The notes under the pieces were generated by a model, which saw only the letters and a program-made list of their open reading frames with translations, did no database searches and was not told where the DNA came from. A stretch of DNA of 64,000 nucleotides from Flagellimonas oceanensis. GTDB taxonomy: Bacteria; Bacteroidota; Bacteroidia; Flavobacteriales; Flavobacteriaceae. The translations under genes and the position numbers were made by a program. Shown here piece after piece: positions 61,452-64,000 of the stretch; positions within the stretch are counted from its first letter, which is position 1; the number at the start of each line of letters is the position of its first letter. The stretch covers positions 186,001 through 250,000 of the forward strand of contig NZ_RZNA01000040.1 of the NCBI RefSeq assembly GCF_003992595.1. The letters are read 5' to 3'.

Positions 61452-61483
61452 CTTGCAGGGTGAAAGAAATATTATTAATTTTG
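61452..61483 (+). promoter_or_regulatory. Promoter of the rpsF-rpsR-rplI operon
   Basis: CTTG (61452-61455), 20 bp, then TAATTTTG (61476-61483). The predicted start is about 18 bases before the rpsF ATG. The leader is short, so a long S6:S18 binding element as in other bacteria cannot fit. Confidence 0.7.
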
Positions 61484-61506
61484 CGCTCCTTTAAAAATAT
61501 ATTATA

Positions 61507-61845
61507 ATGAACCATTACGAAACTGTTTTCATTTTGAATCCCGTTCTATCTGAGACCCAGATAGAGGAAACAGTCAAGAAATTTGAAGATTTCTTGATTA
61601 AGAATGGTGCCAAAATGGTCTCCAAAGAAGATTGGGGACTTAAGAAATTGGCCTATCCCATTCAGCACAAGAAAAGTGGATTTTACCACTTATTCGAATT
61701 CCAAGTTCCAGGTGAGGCTATTGGCCCATACGAGTTGGAATTGAGAAGAGATGAGCGCGTTATGCGTTTTCTGACCGTTAAATTGGACAAGCACGCGATT
61801 GCTTGGGCGGAAAAAAGAAGAGACAAACTAAAAGCAAAGGCATAA
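61507..61845 (+). CDS. rpsF: 30S ribosomal protein bS6
   Basis: Small-subunit protein of 112 residues that binds with bS18 in the 30S platform. [16 protein letters not shown] is the standard start, followed by [20 protein letters not shown] and a C-terminal basic end. It begins the three-gene ribosomal operon; no ssb gene lies between it and rpsR, unlike in E. coli-type or Gram-positive operons. The promoter is at 61452-61483. Confidence 0.97.
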   Translation: MNHYETVFILNPVLSETQIEETVKKFEDFLIKNGAKMVSKEDWGLKKLAYPIQHKKSGFYHLFEFQVPGEAIGPYELELRRDERVMRFLTVKLDKHAIAWAEKRRDKLKAKA

Positions 61846-61849
61846 GGGT

Positions 61850-62146
61850 ATGGCATCCATTGAACAACAAGCAAAATCGAAAAAAGACGGGGAAATCAGA
61901 TATTTGACCCCGCTTAACATTGAGACCAGCAAGCAAAAGAAGTATTGTAGGTTCAAGAAATCAGGAATCAAGTACATTGATTACAAAGATCCGGATTTCT
62001 TGATGAAGTTGGTGAACGAGCAAGGTAAATTGCTTCCAAGAAGACTTACAGGTACTTCCTTGAAATACCAAAGAAAAGTGGCACAGGCCGTAAAGCGTGC
62101 CCGTCACCTAGCGTTAATGCCGTATGTTGGCGATATGTTGAAATAA
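61850..62146 (+). CDS. rpsR: 30S ribosomal protein bS18
   Basis: Small-subunit protein, 98 residues, slightly longer than the E. coli protein because of an N-terminal extension ([16 protein letters not shown]). Core phrases are [18 protein letters not shown] and [21 protein letters not shown]. It sits 4 bp after rpsF and 13 bp before rplI. In Bacteroidota it helps to hide the 16S anti-Shine-Dalgarno with bS6 and bS21, which agrees with the few SD sites seen here. Confidence 0.97.
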   Translation: MASIEQQAKSKKDGEIRYLTPLNIETSKQKKYCRFKKSGIKYIDYKDPDFLMKLVNEQGKLLPRRLTGTSLKYQRKVAQAVKRARHLALMPYVGDMLK

Positions 62147-62159
62147 AAAACACCAGAGA

Positions 62160-62612
62160 ATGGAACTTATTCTAAAAGAAGATGTACAGGATTTGGGATT
62201 TAAGGATGATATCGTTACCGTAAAGAACGGTTACGGCAGAAACTTCCTTATCCCACAGGGTTTGGCCGATTTGGCTACACCTTCTGCTAAAAAAGTTTTG
62301 GCGGAAAACCTTAGGCAAAGAGCCCACAAGGAGAAAAAGGTTATTGATGAGGCCACTAAGATTGCCGATGCGTTGAAGCAATTGGAAATCAAAATTGCCG
62401 CAAAAGTTGGTGCAGGCGACAAATTGTTCGGATCTGTAACAAACATCGACCTAGCTGCTGCCTTGGACAAAGAAGGACACCAAATCGACAGAAAATTCAT
62501 CAATATTAAAGGTGGAGCTGTCAAAAGAACTGGTCCTTATGAGGCTATTATCAGATTGCACAGGGAAGTTATCGTAGAATTCCCATTTGAAGTAATTGCG
62601 GAAGCAAAATAA
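62160..62612 (+). CDS. rplI: 50S ribosomal protein bL9
   Basis: Large-subunit protein of 150 residues with the two-domain shape: the N-terminal RNA-binding part ELILKEDVQDLGFKDDIVTV and VKNGYGRNFLIPQGLA, a long connecting helix and a C-terminal domain ending IIRLHREVIVEFPFEVIAEA. Standard length. It closes the operon, and a strong terminator follows. Confidence 0.97.
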   Translation: MELILKEDVQDLGFKDDIVTVKNGYGRNFLIPQGLADLATPSAKKVLAENLRQRAHKEKKVIDEATKIADALKQLEIKIAAKVGAGDKLFGSVTNIDLAAALDKEGHQIDRKFINIKGGAVKRTGPYEAIIRLHREVIVEFPFEVIAEAK

Positions 62613-62632
62613 ACTTCAAAACATATTATATG

Positions 62633-62666
62633 AAAAAAGCCCTCCGATTTTCGGAGGGCTTTTTTG
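62633..62666. terminator. Bidirectional terminator after rplI
   Basis: GCCCTCCGA-TTT-TCGGAGGGC (62639-62659) is a perfect 9-bp stem flanked by A6 on the left and T6 on the right. It serves both the ribosomal operon and the convergent DUF4168 gene. Confidence 0.9.
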
Positions 62667-62687
62667 TGTTCTTTAAAAAGAGAAATC

Positions 62688-63158
62688 TTATTTCGGCTGT
62701 TGTTTTTCCAACATAGTCCTTAGTCTACCTTGTAGTTCGGAATCACTTTGTAATGCCATTGCAATGGTTTGATAGCGCTCCATGCTCAATCCTTCATTAC
62801 TGATGATTTCCTCGATTTGTTGGGTAAAACCAACTTGCATTTCCTGTATCTCGTTCATCAGCTTGCCAAAGCGTTCTTTTTCCTCATCACTGGCCTCAAC
62901 CGTTTTCTCAGGAGAGGCAGTGGCTTGGTACATTTCGTTGAACCTATTGGCATCAAAACCACTTTCCTGAACAGTTTTCATTACCTGTTGCTGAGCTTCC
63001 ATATTCACTTTCTGAATATCCTGAAAAGCCGAGGCGATTTTATTCAGTTCCGCATCGCTAACCTGTACTTGTTCCTGTGCATTCACTTGTGAAAAAGCAC
63101 TGACACCAACAGCTGCGATACAGACCACAAAAGTTTTAATTGATTTCAAAAATCTCAT
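62688..63158 (-). CDS. DUF4168 exported protein
   Basis: A 156-residue secreted protein with signal peptide (FVVCIAAVGVSAFSQVNAQ). The mature part is almost all helical: VSDAELNKIASAFQDIQKVN, then VMKTVQESGFDANRFNEMY and the ending TIAMALQSDSELQGRLRTM. This is the DUF4168 pattern, seen in many bacteria and without known function. It is monocistronic and shares a terminator with the ribosomal operon. Confidence 0.9.
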   Translation of the reverse strand: MRFLKSIKTFVVCIAAVGVSAFSQVNAQEQVQVSDAELNKIASAFQDIQKVNMEAQQQVMKTVQESGFDANRFNEMYQATASPEKTVEASDEEKERFGKLMNEIQEMQVGFTQQIEEIISNEGLSMERYQTIAMALQSDSELQGRLRTMLEKQQPK

Positions 63159-63329
63159 TCTGTACGTATTTTATTAATAATGTTAGTTTCCGAAACTACA
63201 ATAAATAAAAGGGCTTGCCAAAAATCGGCGGCGATATAGGTGTTAATCTAAACTTAAAGCAATGTTGTAAATTCAAGGATTTGACCGTTTTCTTGGTGCA
63301 AATACAAAGAGGTTCTCCATTACCTTTTA

Positions 63330-63337
63330 TATTTTTG
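63330..63337 (+). promoter_or_regulatory. -7 promoter box before the DUF6495-like gene
   Basis: TATTTTTG ends four bases before the ATG at 63342, so a leaderless transcript is expected. A -33 box at the normal distance is not evident. Confidence 0.5.
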
Positions 63338-63341
63338 CAGC

Positions 63342-63815
63342 ATGAAATACAAAAGATTGACCAGAGAGCAATTAGAGGAGCTCCATCCTGAATTCATCAA
63401 CTTTTTGGCGACCCAGTCCATTACCGCGGAGGAATGGGATACCCTTAAAAAAGAGAAGCCTGAAGTCGCTGAAGAAGAAATTGATGTGTTTAGCGACCTT
63501 ATATGGGAAGGCGTGTTGAACAAAGTGGAATATCTGGAAAATGTGTCAGAGAAACATATGCACCTCTTTCATTTGACCGATAAGGAGATGAAGCTCCTGT
63601 CCGTGAAGATTTTAAATCCTGAAATCGACTTAAGGACTGAAGTGGGTTTCGGCTGGTTCAAGCGTAACTATCAATCTGATTTTGTGGAATATTTATCCGC
63701 TTCCAAGGCGTACGGAGGGGACAAGAATATGGATAAATTTGAAATTATCAAACAAGGCGCTGTCATTACCAAAGGGGAACTGTATCAATGGTTTGACCAG
63801 ATTATGGAGCATTGA
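63342..63815 (+). CDS. DUF6495-like protein of unknown function
   Basis: A 157-residue soluble acidic protein (MKYKRLTREQLEELHPEFIN, then TQSITAEEWDTLKKEKPE and NFVSEKHMHLFHL-like segment ENVSEKHMHLFHLTDKEM). From memory it matches a flavobacterial family labelled DUF6495; I cannot check this. No signal peptide, membrane segment or catalytic motif is visible. It stands alone between the DUF4168 gene and a repeat-bearing spacer. Confidence 0.75.
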   Translation: MKYKRLTREQLEELHPEFINFLATQSITAEEWDTLKKEKPEVAEEEIDVFSDLIWEGVLNKVEYLENVSEKHMHLFHLTDKEMKLLSVKILNPEIDLRTEVGFGWFKRNYQSDFVEYLSASKAYGGDKNMDKFEIIKQGAVITKGELYQWFDQIMEH

Positions 63816-63853
63816 TTAAGGTTTGGGACTTGGGAGGCAAAGTGTGATTAACT

Positions 63854-63878
63854 GTCAGTTCGAGCGCAGTCGAGAACC
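63854..63878 (+). repeat. Dispersed repeat, intact copy
   Basis: The unit GTCAGTTCGAGCGCAGTCG then AGAACC, with the same core as the copies at 34858-34883 and in the inverted pair at 17111-17179. It lies in the spacer after the DUF6495-like gene. Confidence 0.8.
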
Positions 63879-63983
63879 AATAAATTACATCCCTCAGCAT
63901 TACCTTTCATTGTGAAATCGTCTAGCCATTGAAGAAAACTTTTACCCTTTAACCCTTAGCCCGATTGACATCGACCAAAACCG

Positions 63984-63991
63984 TATATTTG
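63984..63991 (+). promoter_or_regulatory. -7 promoter box for a gene beyond the right edge
   Basis: TATATTTG is a full match to TAnnTTTG and ATTG lies 16 bp upstream. The gene it would serve starts outside the window. Confidence 0.5.
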
Positions 63992-64000
63992 CACGAGAAT

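Noticed and set aside
34858-63878. CRISPR-like array
   Set aside because: The repeats are single, scattered over many kilobases and without regular spacers; no cas gene is present.
1-64000. tRNA, rRNA, tmRNA or other structured RNA genes besides the riboswitch
   Set aside because: I scanned the spacers by eye and saw no cloverleaf or known RNA signature; a covariance-model search would be needed to exclude weak ones.

Overview
This window looks like a chromosomal segment of a marine-type member of the Flavobacteriaceae (Bacteroidota). The evidence is the moderate GC content, promoters of the form TTTG-N19/20-TAnnTTTG instead of the usual sigma-70 boxes, many lipoproteins with an early Cys lipobox, few Shine-Dalgarno sequences, flavobacterial families (DUF4252, Haem_bd, DUF6495-like, S41 lipoprotein), and a 950-type CarB without the C-terminal regulatory domain. 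A Muricauda/Allomuricauda-like genus is my guess from gene content only. No rRNA, tRNA, CRISPR array, integrase, transposase or recognisable defence island is present. The window is mainly housekeeping and envelope genes with some accessory operons.

Layout. 1-3.3 kb: 3' part of carB and a lipoprotein. 3.5-9.8 kb: a small secreted protein, then a tripartite RND efflux pump. 9.9-17.0 kb: a seven-gene minus-strand operon of exported hydrolases (S9 peptidase, two paralogous amidohydrolases, two NTF2-like lipoproteins, a class-C beta-lactamase-fold hydrolase) with its own AraC-type regulator. This is the most system-like accessory region. 17.2-18.5 kb: a ChaN-like and a DinB-like exported pair. 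18.6-22.5 kb: the oxidative pentose phosphate genes, gnd divergent from zwf-pgl. 22.5-24.7 kb: thioesterase, small membrane protein, rmuC. 24.8-30 kb: a BtuFCD-type importer divergent from a btuB-like receptor that is preceded by a cobalamin riboswitch. 30-31.5 kb: S41 peptidase lipoprotein. 31.7-33.9 kb: ECF sigma factor, putative anti-sigma and two DUF4252 proteins, with an ECF-like promoter upstream and a 19-bp hairpin between the DUF4252 genes. 34-35.2 kb: mscS and a repeat-rich spacer. 35.2-40 kb: purB, a haem-binding protein, a Cys-less sirtuin, an exported DJ-1-like protein and a doxX-ohrR-type operon with a clear promoter and operator. 40.1-45.7 kb: M20 amidohydrolase, FAD/NAD(P)-binding protein, GH43 enzyme, a secreted protein with a possible Cys-His domain, and an NAD-binding epimerase-like protein. 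45.8-53 kb: trmH-type methyltransferase, SRPBCC, VOC, GH13 alpha-amylase, DEAD-box helicase with a structured leader, rdgB, ICMT-like. 53.3-55.2 kb: a SerB-SerA fusion. 55.3-61.3 kb: rlmH, nadC, yihY, DUF2147, priA, LytTR regulator. 61.5-63.8 kb: rpsF-rpsR-rplI, DUF4168 and a DUF6495-like gene.

Functional themes. Several families that are normally cytosolic appear here with signal peptides or lipoboxes (amidohydrolases, DinB-like, DJ-1-like), so much of the accessory chemistry seems to sit in the periplasm or on the outer membrane. A short dispersed repeat (core TTCGAGCGCAGTCGAGAA) recurs in intergenic regions. Many convergent genes meet with no room for a terminator.
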